From: Carposina sasakii | Taxonomy: Eukaryota > Arthropoda > Insecta > Lepidoptera > Carposinidae | Reading direction: 5' to 3' | Length of the DNA stretch: 64,000 bases | NCBI GenBank assembly: GCA_014607495.2 | Contig: CP053160.1 | Coordinates: 9,796,001 to 9,860,000 of the forward strand | In this document: positions 1-12,208 of the stretch, one piece after another | Layout: every line of letters begins with the position of its first letter | Numbering within the stretch: the first letter of the stretch is position 1 | The notes under the pieces: model-generated | Database searches by the model: none | What the model saw: the letters and a program-made list of their open reading frames with translations, nothing else | Told to the model about the DNA's origin: nothing | Program-made: the position numbers and the translations under genes

Positions 1-916
1 CCGTACTGACAGGTTTTTCGGGCGCTAGTGTACTAGCAAAAACCAAGAGCAAACGATTGGCGAACGATAGCCTTAGGTAATACGATTTTTTGTGACAGAT
101 TCCACATCTTCGGCGCGATAACCGCGCGGATTTTTCCGATCGCTAATTTTACGTAATCACGGGACATTAATTGATCGCAACACTGTTTTAAAACGTCACT
201 TTAAACTGTGTACTAGGAAGGACCACTTCGCCGTAAATGGGGCTCTCTTTTTGCGTTCATACGGCCGCTATGTGACGGCACCACTAAACTAGGAGACCAT
301 AGCTTTAGCCAATTTTATATATAGGTAGATTATGGCATCAAACGACAAGGAATGAATAAAGGCGGTGCTGGTCGGATACCGAGGGGATCTGATAAACTAT
401 GAGGGAATCTATACAAACTTTAAGCAGGACTTTTTCATTATGGAAGCGAGACATATTTCTTTAATATTACTCACCTAGAGAATTAATATAAAATTTAAAA
501 AACGTAATTTGTATATTCAAAGCGAAATAGTCATAAATTAAGCTACTTAGATAGTTGGAATGACTCCACATTTTATCATTTTAATTATAAAGAAGCCATC
601 ATCTCACATCTTGAGCAGATCTACGAGAATTTATAATAATACCAGAGGCTAAAGCATCAGCGAGGCTCACGACGGAAATTGAGCTTTGCAATTCAAATGG
701 ACCCTCTATTGTTCGCGGCTGCGGAACGAGAGATAATTCCGGCTAAGCTGTTTATGGTGCGGACTGGAAATTGATGGGCCGCAAATTAGGTTTTAATTTT
801 ATTTTCAGGTATACTAGCAAAATAGTGGACAAATCCACGACTAAAACTTGCTATTTGTTATTGAATCTTGAACTTATTATTATAGCCTTTTATTACGAAA
901 TTTTACATTTACATTA
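1..916. other. Unassigned AT-rich sequence
   Basis: I see no coding sequence, RNA gene or recognisable repeat here. Confidence 0.5.
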
Positions 917-918
917 TA

Positions 919-1178
919 CAGGGTGTAACAAAAGGGGTGTGTTAAGCGAAAAGCTATGTAAATAGCCCACTAAAAGGAACCTACCCACAAAATTTCAGAC
1001 TCGAAATCACATGCTTATTTTTCCAGACAGTATGGACAATTCCTAAACAACTCAGGAATGTTCATACAATCTTGAAAAATAAACATGTGATTTCGAGTCT
1101 CAAATTTTAGAAATAGGATCTCTATAGTGGGCTGTTTACATAGTTTTTCGCTTAACATACCCTTTCTGTTACACCCTG
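919..1178. mobile_element. Mariner-like MITE, near-palindromic
   Basis: This 260 bp element begins CAGGGTGTAACA and ends TGTTACACCCTG, between TA at 917-918 and 1179-1180. Arms of about 55 bp pair (GTTAAGCGAAAA with TTTTTCGCTTAAC; TAGCCCACTA with TAGTGGGCT). There is a further internal pairing of AATCACATG with CATGTGATT. There is no coding capacity. Confidence 0.85.
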
Positions 1179-1249
1179 TATATTTACATTTTAGATGTTG
1201 TTAGTAGAGTTAGTTGAATGAAAAAAAAACTGTTAGTATTATTAGTTTT

Positions 1250-1480
1250 ATTTTATTCGGACCCCAGTTTGGGTATAGGCCTCCTCCAGAATGCTCCACT
1301 TTCCTCTGTCCTGTGCCATCTCCATCTCTGGATAGAGATCTTGAACTTATAGCTTTTCTTTATTCTATTTAGGTACATCTATACCCACTATGCTAAAGGT
1401 GTCTGAGGGATCTCCTCAATGATCCTTCAGTTATGGCAACTCTATGTCGGGAACCCAGCCGTGTGTATACTGTATGTAGG
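1250..1480. repeat. Fragments of interspersed repeats (possible LINE end, then GCAGGATC-type repeat)
   Basis: The stretch 1255-1330 (CCCAGTTTGGGTATAGGCCT onward) looks like a common Lepidoptera LINE 3' fragment. From 1375 to 1480 there is a diverged - strand copy of the repeat that contains GCAGTTCTGGCTACCCC. Both calls rest on resemblance only. Confidence 0.4.
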
Positions 1481-2756
1481 TATGTATTATTCTAATACAA
1501 TCCAGATTCTAATCATGTAAGAACGTTATTAAAGCTTTACAGGAAAAAACAATCTAAGAAAACAAAATTACCCGCCTTTATCTGATCCCCCAAAACTATA
1601 CCATTAAAACCAATGGAATATCTAATATTAGAAACAAAAATGACCAATTTTCCCTTTGTATGTGTATCCCGAAAATAAACGTACAAAATTCCCATAAAGA
1701 TAATCTAACTACCTATCAATGTAATTGCAAAGAACAGATATGTACAGAAAATTTACTTCGTACTCGATTGGCTGGTTGATTAAGCATCTAGCAAAAGCAA
1801 AGCCGTTATTTGCTAGATACGTTATAAAGGGGCGGGCTTATTAAAATGTAAGATTGTTAAAAAAGATTCTGAAAATTTATTATCTTGTCCTATCATTGTC
1901 GGATTCTCTACATCATAAATTTTATATTTAAGCTCTTGATTAGTACCATATACAAATGTCCAAAACTCTTTCTCATTCCTAAGTAGGTATAGTAGTTGTC
2001 AATCAGTCAGTCTAGAACGTAAGAATTTTATATAATTTTGATTTAGACCACGGCGCTTATGGATTCTAGATTGGACCATAGTTGGTAGGTAGTCTACGTT
2101 CGAAACGTGAAGTGGACTTTCTATGGTTACATAACTATGTAGCTACACTATAACAACATTGGGAATGCTGTTTACCTACATTCGGGTCGATCGGTTGACA
2201 GTTGCCAAAATTATATTGCCTTTTTAGACAATACCTACTTGTTGCTTATAGGAACATTTCCGAGAAAAGTTATATTTAAGTACAGTAATTTTCGTGTGGA
2301 ATTTTCAACTTTTTTAACATACATGTACGATGGAATAAATTAAGTTTTAAATTAATTAATGCTAATAGAACCAATCTAATGTAACCCAAAATATATATTT
2401 TTGTTATTTTGACCCACCCAATAGCATTTTCTCGCAAATTCATTCCCGATACGAACCCGTTGATAAGGAAAATTGAAATAGCATTTAAGTTTGGGCTTCG
2501 TGGTTGTTAGCGATGTACGATTTGGATCGAAAAGGGTTTTTACCGTATACTTTTTTATGTTATACGATGTCCTTGAAAATCCAATAGTTTTGGAAACCCC
2601 ATTTTGGGAGCACAACCTTATTGTACTTTTTAGAAAGCTCAAAGTCTGACAAACAACGATATTAGTATGTCTCTGTATCTTCTGAATAATGTAAAAAAAC
2701 TGGTTGCTTAGCCATTGTATACATATACAGGGCTGTATTTTCAAGAATAGTTGAAT
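1481..2756. other. Unassigned AT-rich sequence
   Basis: No supported feature. Short open frames on the - strand around 2376-2762 show no motif or family resemblance and are treated as chance. Confidence 0.5.
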
Positions 2757-2830
2757 ACTCAAGGGTAGCCAGAACTGCAGAATCTTGGAGGAGATCTTAC
2801 AGCCATGTTCAGCAAAGCGTTGTCAAAAGT
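2757..2830 (+). repeat. GCAGGATC-family repeat, partial
   Basis: This short copy (GGTAGCCAGAACTGCAGAAT, then CAGCCATGTTCAGCA) belongs to the family present at least 14 times in the window. Confidence 0.65.
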
Positions 2831-3299
2831 ATTCGTTATCTCAAAATCTCTACCAATATTCTTTATTACGTAATTTAACGAACGCGCGCAATAAAGACAT
2901 TTCACTGGACGGAAATGATTTGATGACGAACTTTTACCGATTCGATTGAGATTTTTAGAGCCCAATGATAATATAAAAAAAATAGACCATATATCTACTA
3001 GGTAACTTTTTCCATAGTGTTATGTCTAACATATCTACCCTTTTTGCTACACCCCGCATACATAAAAAGTCAATTTCTTTCCTACAAATGTTTCATTTAT
3101 CATTCAAAGCAGCGTATTGTTTACGAGATTCTCGCAATGAAATTAGTATGTAGATTGAAACTAGCTGGTTTTATGTCGCAACATAAATCTCAGTTAAATC
3201 TGTTCGAATGGCTTTGTGGTAATTACTTGAATACAACGTCATTAGTTAAATGCCGAAATAATGCAAGATAATGAAAAAAAAACTTATTAGTATGTGTCG

Positions 3300-3395
3300 A
3301 CTAGAAAACTCGTGTTCTCAATGATGAGCTAACATTATATAGGGTCTCCTTCGTGATGTTGCAGTTCTGGCTATGCCGAACACGGCCGTATGTAT
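3300..3395 (-). repeat. GCAGGATC-family repeat, partial
   Basis: A - strand copy, recognisable by GTTGCAGTTCTGGCTATGCC and the CACGGCCGTATGTAT end. The flanking 3520-3580 also shows a short piece of the CGCGGACGAAGTCG-type repeat. Confidence 0.6.
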
Positions 3396-3900
3396 CTATC
3401 TGTAATGGCCTGGTAGCCTTTCACACTGGGCTTGTTTGTACCTAGTTTCCACCCAAGAACTTTTTGGCCCCATCAGCTTTCATCCCGGCCATAGGATTTT
3501 ATCCTAGATAATTTCGACTTTTTGTTTTCTCCGCAGTCCACGCGAAAGAAGTCGCGGGCTTCCGTTTTCTATAAGGTTTTCTATAAATATCCTATAGATG
3601 TTACCTACAAGGTTTCTCCTTCCTAGTATCTCTCACAAACACCAACATAACCAAGCGAAAGATAAAACACACAATACCCATTAAAATAGACATTAAACCG
3701 GAGCGGGGAATAAACCTCGCTAATGAGAGAAATAATGCCTACTGCTGAATGCAAAAAATGCATCCCTCAAGTTTCTAGGTCGCCACCCCCCCACCCCCGA
3801 GGGGAGGAATCTTTTATCTCGCCTTAGTTCTAAATGAATAACCGTTCTTTTCAATATTAAAGTGATGTGATTGGTCGGTCTGACTGTCGCTCTATATTTT

Positions 3901-4112
3901 TTATGATGATGATCATCTCCGACCGTATTTTGGCCAAGGCGACCAATCTCTGCGGATATTGAGACGGTTTTACGTGCTTTCCGAGGCACGAGCTAAGTGA
4001 CAACTTTGCAACATTAAAATCTGTACATGAAATAAATTCATTGGTACAAGCCCGTGACTGGGATCGAACTTACGCCTCCCGCTTGGAAGGTGCACTGGGC
4101 TATCACCGCTTA
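3901..4112 (-). mobile_element. tRNA-derived SINE, internally deleted
   Basis: Read on the - strand it starts GCGGTGATAGCCCAGTGC (box A-like), then GTTCGATCCCAGTCACGGG (box B). It ends GGCCAAAATACGGTCGGAGA followed by ATCATC. The fuller copy at 43101-43442 has about 160 bp more in the middle, missing here after AAGCACGTAAAACCGT. The 5' end abuts a MITE at 4118. Confidence 0.75.
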
Positions 4113-4117
4113 TAATA

Positions 4118-4481
4118 CAGGATGATTTTTGGTCGTCAACGTTCCCGAAAACTACGGAATCTCCTCATCATCACGATCATTTTTCTCCATGGACGCATAC
4201 CTGGGAAGTGTCTGGTTTCCAAAATATTAGGGTCCAAAGTTGAGTAAATAGACTTCGTTTTTCTGCATAAATGCACATAGACGCGCGTAGCAGGATTTTT
4301 TCACGAAAAAGAATTAATATCTGTCTATAAAAAAACTAACAGAAGCACTAGACTCTATAAATTTCGCACGATCAAGGAATTAAAAAAAAAAAATCCCAGC
4401 ATTTTTTTTGGCATAAACTTACTTTATTTCATGTATAGAGTACGTACCCTTCCTTAATGGTGGCCACAAAAAAACACCCTG
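4118..4481. mobile_element. CAGGGTG-type MITE, family B
   Basis: This 364 bp element starts CAGGATGATTTTTGGTCGTC and ends AAAACACCCTG, with TA on both sides. It is closely similar to 12209-12580 and distantly to 60008-60397. It is non-coding, and the terminus suggests Tc1/mariner mobilisation. Confidence 0.8.
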
Positions 4482-5865
4482 TATATTTTTTATAGTACGC
4501 ATGTATATCGATAGTTTTACTTGTTTTGTATTTGATTTCGTAAATACAAGTCCTTACTTTCTATATAAGTTATTATAACCCGGAACGCTTGTGAGAATAA
4601 TGGCCAGATGCTATTATCAGTATATACCTAGCTAAATAAATATACAGGCACGCCAATTATCTCCGAAGAGGCTGTGTGCAAATAAAATATCCATTTTTTA
4701 ACAGTTAGCCTATTATTAGCCATACCACGTGGCAGTCTACCGCCGATTTTCGAGCACGGATAGGTAGGTACTTAATCCAGGAAATGGTAACAAATCCATT
4801 AAAACATTTTTCTTAGTTATTCCAAATTGGTATTACTCGTATACGCTTTTAGCGCCAGAGCCTCGTCAGTTGTTGCAAGGTTGGCCACGAGCAGGAGAGG
4901 TAAACATATGGGTCCATAGGGAACTAATCGAACCCAACAACACCATTTAGGTAAAAGGTAAATTACCTTTTTTATTTTGCTGTGGTAGATACTTACTTCA
5001 CCATACAATACGAGGCGTAAAAAAGTTTTTAGTAATCTATAAACCTGCGTTTCCAACGCGACTTTTATTACAACCCATTCGTAAAGAAAATATAGTTGCT
5101 CGTCATATAGAGGTAAAAATAGGTACCTATCGTAGTCCATAAAAGGTCTAGCACTGCGAAGCTCGATCGACATACATTTTGCCATGATAATACATTAAAA
5201 AAAATATAACAACACACAAATGTGTTCCTAAAAAGGAGGTATCCAGATTTTCAGTCTCATATGAGAAATCTTAATCAAAAACAATATTTTTTCTCAATAC
5301 AGATAATTTTACGCGTAATACACATAATTTTATCATACATAATTATATATATTGTCACTAGCGCCATCATTCAAATGAACTATTTAGTAAAACGCACTCT
5401 ACGTTAAGTGTCCGCTTTAAAAATTCCCTTTATACACCTTTGACATTGACACTCGCTTCTTTGCCCGTCTGTCAAAGGTGTGGCATATATTTTTAATTCT
5501 GTCGTGTTACCTTTTTTCATTTAGGTATTTATTTATTATTTTTCCTCACTCTCCTAAAGCGTTCCGTTTATGTTTGCAATGTCTATCTTTAGCTGACGCT
5601 GATATTTTTATTTTTACCCGCCAGAAGAAGGTTTATGTTTTCCGAGTGTATTTATACCTGACGCTGATATTTATTAAAGAAATAAACATACAAACTATGT
5701 GTATAGTGTGTAATTAAATTAAATGTTATTTTATTATTAGTATAATTTTATCAATAAATTAATACTATTTTATTTATAATGTAATGATATGTAATTTTAG
5801 ATGAATGTATTGTTTTTCTTATCCACATCTCTGATAGTGCTACCAACAGATGATATTCATAAGTA
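4482..5865. other. Unassigned AT-rich sequence
   Basis: No gene seen. Around 5610-5680 are two short diverged pieces of the repeat containing AGAAGGAGGGTTATGTTTTT. Confidence 0.45.
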
Positions 5866-5979
5866 ACCAGGTTAGCTGGTAGAGAATGCCTTGCAAGGCA
5901 TTAAGCTCGCCCTTGTACATGTGTTTTTTGCTGTAGTACAATAAAGAATTTTATCTATCTATCTATCTATCTATCTATA
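5866..5979 (+). repeat. LINE 3' end with TCTA microsatellite tail
   Basis: CAGGTTAGCTGGTAGAGAAT is followed by an AATAAAG polyadenylation-like signal and a (TCTA)n tail at 5952-5979. A second, oppositely oriented copy of the same 3' end lies at 62485-62580. A simple-repeat tail is typical of some non-LTR elements. Confidence 0.65.
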
Positions 5980-5982
5980 GTT

Positions 5983-6090
5983 TGTATGTTTATATCTTTG
6001 GCGCGCTCTAGAGCCTAAACAGTTTGTCGCATTTGAGCTTGAGTTAGAGGTATCATTAGATTCATCTTGATCGTGAGAGTGATGCTGACT
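5983..6090 (+). repeat. Interspersed repeat with CTCTAGAG motif
   Basis: GGCGCGCTCTAGAGCCTAAAC and a GATCGTGAGAGTGATG end recur in diverged form at 42080-42150. The upstream part of the same family (GAAGGAGGGTTATGTTTTTC) occurs at 21151 and 50428. Confidence 0.55.
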
Positions 6091-7659
6091 TAACATTATT
6101 ACGCTTTCGAGTTTTCTCTTTGGAGTAATTTTACTCTGAAAACTTAGATAGGTACCTAATATAATAGGTACTCTACACACGTAAAAGTTTAATCTATCAT
6201 AAAAAACCTACATGTCATTACTTTCTATAATCTAGAAATCAATGTAATCGAACATCAAATCGCGAAGTCTAAAACTGAATTCGTCGTTTGAATCTCGAAT
6301 CGCGATAATGGAGCGGATACACATGCCAGCCTCGTGCCGTATCACAAAGCGAGCTCAATACTTCATTCACTCGTCTGACACAAGTCACAGGTGCGAATGG
6401 TGGCTGCTGCACTTTCAGTGAACGGTATTGTCATGTTTCAATGGCCTTTGAGATGTTTTCGTCGGATCCATCAGCATCAGAGCATGGATATTGTGCGCGC
6501 TATTTTAGGACACCGTTGGTGATGTTAGCAGTCGCTCGATAGGCAAAGCTTTTTATAAGTATTATGTTTATTTTTACTAACAAAGCAACACATACAGAAA
6601 CTATTAAATTATGAAAAACTAAATTTCCATTTTCTACCATTTTACTTTCAATTATTTTATACTGTTATAATAATAATTCCGAAGCTTTATTTGGAAATTA
6701 AGAATTATTTGCACGAAAAGACAAGAAATAAAATAGCAAAAAATCACCATAACCATGACCTTTCACCATAACTTAAAATTGTTTGTAAACATTAGAATAC
6801 TCATACTTGTAAGATATGAGTGAAGTTTGACGTTTTTCCATATTGATGTATACTACTAAAAAGTTAAGTTTTGTGTTTGCGAAATCAGCTTCTTTAGGTT
6901 TTTTGTAGTGCAAATTTTATATGGGTAGGCGCTATTGAATTGAGTACAATACTCTTTAGGAACTATTGATGATAATAATACAAAAAACTGTGCCTAATAA
7001 AAAACCTAATTTTGTTCTTTCGGATTCTTTCTATTTCTAAATAAAATAAAATAGCTAGATCATTTTGAACTTTTCCCAAATAATACTGTATGCGTGTATG
7101 TAAGTTTTTTGTTACCTCTACACCTCGCTTTCTTTACTCGACCAATTTTGCATATCTAATTTTGAGAGTACGGAGAAGGATATAGGTATAGGCTACATAC
7201 ATTCTGTAGTTCACGCGGACGAAATCAGCTAGTTTACCTAGCTATCAGCTAAACAGCTAGTTTTACTATAACTGCTAACTACGAGTAATATAGTACTTTT
7301 ACCTAGGTCATTACTCGAAGTTTTTATAGTAATACATTAACCCTGCGTATAAATACGGCATAAAGGTATCGTTAGCTATGTCTACCGACACACTACCTAA
7401 ACCAATTTTGTAGACCAATGATGGAGTGATCTATCTGCACTGCTAACGCGGTATCAACATACATATAATACAGCCGACAAATTTACTGATGCAGTCACCA
7501 TTATGCAATGATCTTTTACTCGCATCCAGTGAAAATTTTTGTAGGTTTAAGGTATTAAAAACATGTACGTATGTCTGTTTTATTAGTATACCTACCCTGT
7601 TAGTGACACCGACCGAACGGAGTTTCACTAAATAAATAGTTTATTGAAGAATTCTCCTA
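6091..7659. other. Unassigned AT-rich sequence
   Basis: No coding sequence found. A scrap of the CACGCGGACGAAATCAGCTAG type repeat end lies near 7212-7235. Confidence 0.45.
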
Positions 7660-8098
7660 TGCTGATGCGGGGCTTCACTAGAATATATCATCTGCATCTC
7701 TTTCTATGCATGTCGTAAGAGTCGACTGCGAAACTCGGACATTCTATCATGCGATAAAGGCTCGAGCACACCGGATGCGTATGCGTGCACGTAAGCGTAG
7801 ACGTACGCGTACCTCTCAGTTTAATGTATGGAACTGTCACCGCTTGACGTCTATGCTTACGTCTACGCATACGCATCCGGTGTGTCCTGTCTCATACAGT
7901 TCCATACTTTACAACTCAGCGGTACGTGCACGTCTACGCTTACGTGCACGCACACGCATCCGGTCTGCTCGAGCCTTAAACTAGCAACATGTCATTGCTT
8001 ATTTACATTAGTCTCTGATATACTGAACGTGGCTGTGGTATCGCTTTACGGTCCTGCTTTTCTGGCTATCCCATGTATATGTAGGTATGTATGACGGC
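7660..8098 (-). repeat. GCAGGATC-family repeat split by a MITE
   Basis: The two halves, 7660-7757 (TGATGCGGGGCTTCACTAGA, GTCGTAAGAGTCGACT) and 7977-8098 (AAACTAGCAACATGTCA, GTCCTGCTTTTCTGGCTATC), are contiguous in other copies such as 51840-51985. The split is at TAA. Confidence 0.75.
7758..7976. mobile_element. Harbinger-like MITE, 219 bp, CG-dinucleotide rich
   Basis: The inverted ends AGGCTCGAGCA and TGCTCGAGCCT are flanked by TAA at 7755-7757 and 7977-7979. Comparison with an uninterrupted repeat copy (ATAAACTAGC) shows TAA is a single 3 bp target, as expected for PIF/Harbinger. Inside are three related blocks, at about 7768-7812, 7845-7883 and 7922-7963, built from alternating ACGT/GCGTAC steps in opposing orientations. 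Between them is an inverted pair (GTATGGAACTGT and ACAGTTCCATAC). Open frames here are by-products of the repeats. Confidence 0.75.
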
Positions 8099-8223
8099 GC
8101 TAGTTTCTATATGAGATTGTGAAGATATTTGTTTCCCGCAATTACCAACTATCACGATTTCGACGAAATTTGGCAATAACTTAGCATTAGAATAACATAA
8201 TAATATAGGTTGCAGTATAAAAT

Positions 8224-11200
8224 GGACCTACTTACGAGTATGCAAGAAGGAACCAATCCACACACATGTCAAAATTGAGATAAGGATACAGAAACTCTCA
8301 AAAATTAACCTTCTATCGACCCTGTAAAGATCACACTGATCTGTCAATTTTGACAGAACAAAACATTTTAATGACAAAGTTATCAACCAACATAACAGCA
8401 GTTGTCCAATTAACTAACAAGATTCATGTCCCATGATCACCCAACATACTTCAAAAATAATTGAAATTGTTTTCTTCAATAAGACCCATGCCACATGGTT
8501 GCTTGAATTTTCAATTTTTTTTATTAAATAAATAGAACCATGCGGGTTGGTTCTCGTTTGCAAATCTAAATAGACATAATCCTATACATTCACAAAGACT
8601 CACTTTACTTGGTTCCCTGTTGATATAAATTTATTTACTACATTTAAGAAATCATGTCCTTTGAATCTGTGTTGTGTAATAAACTCCTTGATAAAAATTA
8701 TTCATCCAAGTCAATGATACCTACCTTCATACAAAATTGTAAGTTATTAGTTTTTCTAAATTAATTTTTTTTTATGTTAAATAATTTTAAAATTTAATAG
8801 GTTTTGGTATATATATGGCAAACTCTTTCTAAATTAAATAGTAGGTAAGCAATATAAAAAATGGCAACTTAGTTCCAAAAAACAAAAGCTATCAGTACAT
8901 TGTGTGATTAGTAAATTTATTAGTAGATTTATTGTTTCCAAACATGAAGAGAGTAAATACCAGAGTACAAACTATGATTTCAAGGTCCCTTAACCATTCA
9001 GATGTTAAAGAGAACGACAATCAAGGTAAGTATGTAAATAATTTTGAGGTTATAAAAAGTTTTGTAGTTTCTTAAAACTTGCATTTCTTCATTTTGTTGC
9101 AAAACTATAAATATAACTAAATCATCCGAATCGTAAAGGTTTTGTATCATAATTAATTTTAATGATGTGTATTTAACTAAACAAAAAGTTTAAATACTTT
9201 GCTTAGCACAATATTATTCCTTTTTCAGATTTTTATGATAGCTCTCAACCAAGCAGTCCAATGCAGATATCTGCAGGTATTCTTTATGTTATGCATGTGG
9301 AATTCGTTTTTTTGTTTACTGACTATTTAGTAGGTACATTTTTGTCATAATATCGATACCTTTAGGCTTAAAAGTCGTAACTACCAAAAAGTAACTTTTC
9401 AATACGGTAGATTTAAACAAAGTTTTTTTCGCATATATTTCAAACTATGAATTAAATAACACCCTTAAAATTATATAAAAGGCTTAATATTGACTACTTC
9501 TTATGCATGTTTAAATTTGATATTTGTAATTAAAAACTTGCAATTATTCTAGATTTTCTGCGCAAGCGAAGAAGATCTAGTACGCATGGTGTGGTTGATA
9601 ATTCGCATGAAAAAATTACTTGCAAAGGAGGTGATGGTATATCTGATCCTAATTTATCACCTGAATTACTTACCGTGTCTGCTAAGGCTTCCCTGTGTCC
9701 TCTTCCTTCTCCGCTGTCTTTAGCAACTAATTTGGTCATGAAAGATAAAACAATATTTACTTCAATTGCTGCTGACGATGTTGAAAGCGCTGTTGAAAAA
9801 AGCATAGAACCACCTCCATACTCACCACTGACTCCACATCCAGTCACTGCTGATACTTTTGCAGCTGTTTGCGCAGATTTCAATACCAATAATGCTTTAA
9901 AACCTCAAAATCTCTTACCGAGATTTCTGCTGAAAAAAGTGTTTCACCGCTTCCTTCTATGTCTCCGGAGACGGCATCTTTGTTAAATATTTTAGCTGAT
10001 TTTACGGATAATTTCTTTAACACTGAAGGTGTAACTGATATGACGATCGCAAGCTTGAGAAGTAGTGAAGCTCCATTGTATATTGATAGCGATGATTCAG
10101 TAAGAGATCCAAACTATTGTGCTAATGCGGATAATAGCTCGAGTGATGATAGCTCGAACAGTTCAATTTCTTTGATATCTGGTTCTGTATGCACAGAAAT
10201 TATCCAAATTGCTAACGGAATAAACGAGATCGCTAGTCATCAACCAGAATCAATAAATTTAGGACTTAAGTCTATAATATCTGAGAATGTTAATACTAAT
10301 AATGACCAGTTAAACATAGAAGCTGTTTCTGTTCACGAAACCCAGACCATGGGACGGCCAAAAAAAGGCAGAAAGCCGAAATATGGTGGGCTGTCTCGGG
10401 AAGAAAGGAAAAAGCGAAAATACACAAATCTGCCTTATGTAAACAGTAAGAAGAAACTTGTCAGTTCCAAAAAATTTATTGATTTTCAATGCAGTTGCCT
10501 TAAAAAGTGCCACGAAAAAGTGCCAGTTGAAAAGAGATTGGCTCAATTTGAAAAGTTTTATTCTCTAGGATCTTATAATGCACAAAATATATTTTTAACT
10601 GCTATAGTAAAAGAACAACCTGTAAAGCGCCATTATGTTGCAACTGACAATAAAACCAAAGTTTCAAGGAAAAAGTCTTACTCACGCCAATATTTTTTAG
10701 ATGGTGAATCAGTTTGTAGAGATATGTTTGTAAAAACTTTTCAAACGTCGGCAAAACGTATAAATACATCGCTTTGTAAGATGCGATCAAGCAGTTGTAT
10801 TATAGATAACCGTGGAATATACAGGTTATGAAAACCTGTAAAAAAACAAAACCAATGCATGTACATAGAATGAAAAATGAAGATTTTTTGTCATCATTAA
10901 AATTAGAAAAAAATATTATTAATAGAAAGAAAACGATAGATGGACAGAAAGTTTCATGGCTTCATACTAAGGAGATTATGATTAAAAAGGATGAAATGTT
11001 CAAAATTTACATGCGAACTACATTGAATGAAGATTTTAAGTTGATGTAAAAAAAAATGTTCGCGGAAGATATTTTTTGATAACAAAAGCTTTAATGGAGC
11101 CACTTTGGCCAACAGGGAAACCTGTCCCTGATGCAAAGTTAAGGGATTTAAAAAGCATGTTACACCTGATTCCGAAAGACTCACATAACTTCTATGTGAA

Positions 11201-11700
11201 TCTTGTCGGAAATGAAGATTTAGAAGACGATATTGAAGGATTTTCAGGTCAACCTGATTTTGATATAGAATTGGATTTGGATTAGGTGATTTTTAATATT
11301 TGTCTAAGTTTTTATATTTACCAGGAATTTGAGATATAAAGAAAATCTTAAATTTCCAGTTAACTTTTATTTTTAATAATAAAATGTTTAAAATATATAT
11401 GGATTTTTAAATTTTTACCTATATATTTATGACACGATAATAAATAACAAAGACCCAACACACACTGATATACTTTTGCAAAAAGGAACCAACGAGTTTT
11501 TCTTCTAATAACATTAATAATCTAAATGATTTTCATAAATTTTATATTTGTATACATAGAAAAATATATTAGGTATAGTATTTAAAATGCACTTTATTCA
11601 TAATAGCTATCAATTTTACAGTACACATTTTTTTTACAAAAGTGGCTTTTTCTCAAAACTTTAGTTTGGTGGGTTGGTTCTGTGTTGCGTAAGTAGGTCC
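8224..11700 (+). mobile_element. Sola-like DNA transposon, 3.5 kb, decayed
   Basis: The termini are 13 bp inverted repeats, GGACCTACTTACG at 8224-8236 and its reverse complement at 11688-11700. Directly outside lie AAAT at 8220-8223 and AAAT at 11701-11704, a 4 bp target duplication. Inside is a spliced but broken transposase gene (8944-11285). Four-base target duplications are a hallmark of the Sola superfamily, and the cysteine-containing protein with its separate C-terminal block resembles transposase-like proteins of insects and cnidarians that I associate with that group. The GGTTGGTTC motif recurs near both ends at 8249, 8544, 11485 and 11671, in mixed orientations. The element boundaries are strong; the superfamily name is inference. 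Confidence 0.75.
8944..11285 (+). pseudogene. Broken, spliced transposase gene of the Sola-like element
   Basis: Three exons join with consistent phase 1: 8944-9025 (MKRVNTRVQTM...), 9229-9276 (DFYDSSQPSSPMQIS) and from 9553 (DFLRKRRRSS). The splice sites are GTAAGT/TTTTTCAG and GTATTC/ATTCTAG. The third exon runs Ser-rich and acidic until a one-base frameshift near 9899-9912, then continues to 10831. This part has a basic GRPKKGRKP stretch, a Cys cluster (QCSCLKKC), and the segment VCRDMFVKTFQTS then DNRG. A stop follows, and the expected central catalytic DDE core is absent. A C-terminal block resumes at 10940-11046 (VSWLHTKEI, FKIYMRTTLNEDFK). After a slip in the A-run near 11047-11056 it goes on to 11285 (ALMEPLWPTGKPVPDAK, then an acidic tail). 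The copy is therefore internally deleted and frameshifted, and non-functional. Confidence 0.68.
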
Positions 11701-12014
11701 AAATGACATTGTTGAAATTACGAGCACTAGAGAATTACAATAAAATTGCGGCAGAAAGAAAATTTTGAACATTATATTTCCAGAATACTAAGCTGCTAAA
11801 ACTAATATTTGCAAAACTAGGCCATAAATTCGTAGTGAATGCGAGAATTTCAAACCGTGCCCAAGTCGAGTCTATACATTTTGGAATGGATCCAAACATC
11901 TCCGTTCAATGGCACTTCAATATTACTCGATTATAATGCACATGAAATGGTCTTTAGATTTTTCCATATTAAATACACTGGCTGACATTAGTTTTATTCA
12001 TTCTTGAATTTCCT

Positions 12015-12208
12015 TTGCTGATGCGGGGTTTTAACTAGAGTACATGATTTGCATCGTCTTCCGTACACGTCGTAAGATTCGACTAAGAAATTCGAGCATT
12101 CTCTCAGGCGATGAGCTAACTTATCGCTGGGCATAATAAGTAGTGGCTCTGCTCTCCTTTATGATCCTGCAGACCTGGCTGCCTGTTTCGGGAACACATT
12201 CATGTATA
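12015..12208 (-). repeat. GCAGGATC-family repeat
   Basis: TGATGCGGGGTTTTAACTAG to TGCAGACCTGGCTGCCTGTT, ending in TTCATGTA where a MITE is inserted. Confidence 0.7.

Noticed and set aside
2376..2965. Two adjacent - strand open frames of 128 and 68 codons
   Set aside because: No motif, low-complexity AT-driven composition, and the second overlaps a GCAGGATC repeat copy.
5952..5979. TCTA microsatellite as a stand-alone feature
   Set aside because: It is the tail of the LINE 3' end at 5866 and is described there.
7688..8094. Overlapping open frames on both strands rich in Arg, Thr and His
   Set aside because: They lie in the CpG-rich arms of the 219 bp MITE and read the same repeats in several frames; no domain or start context.
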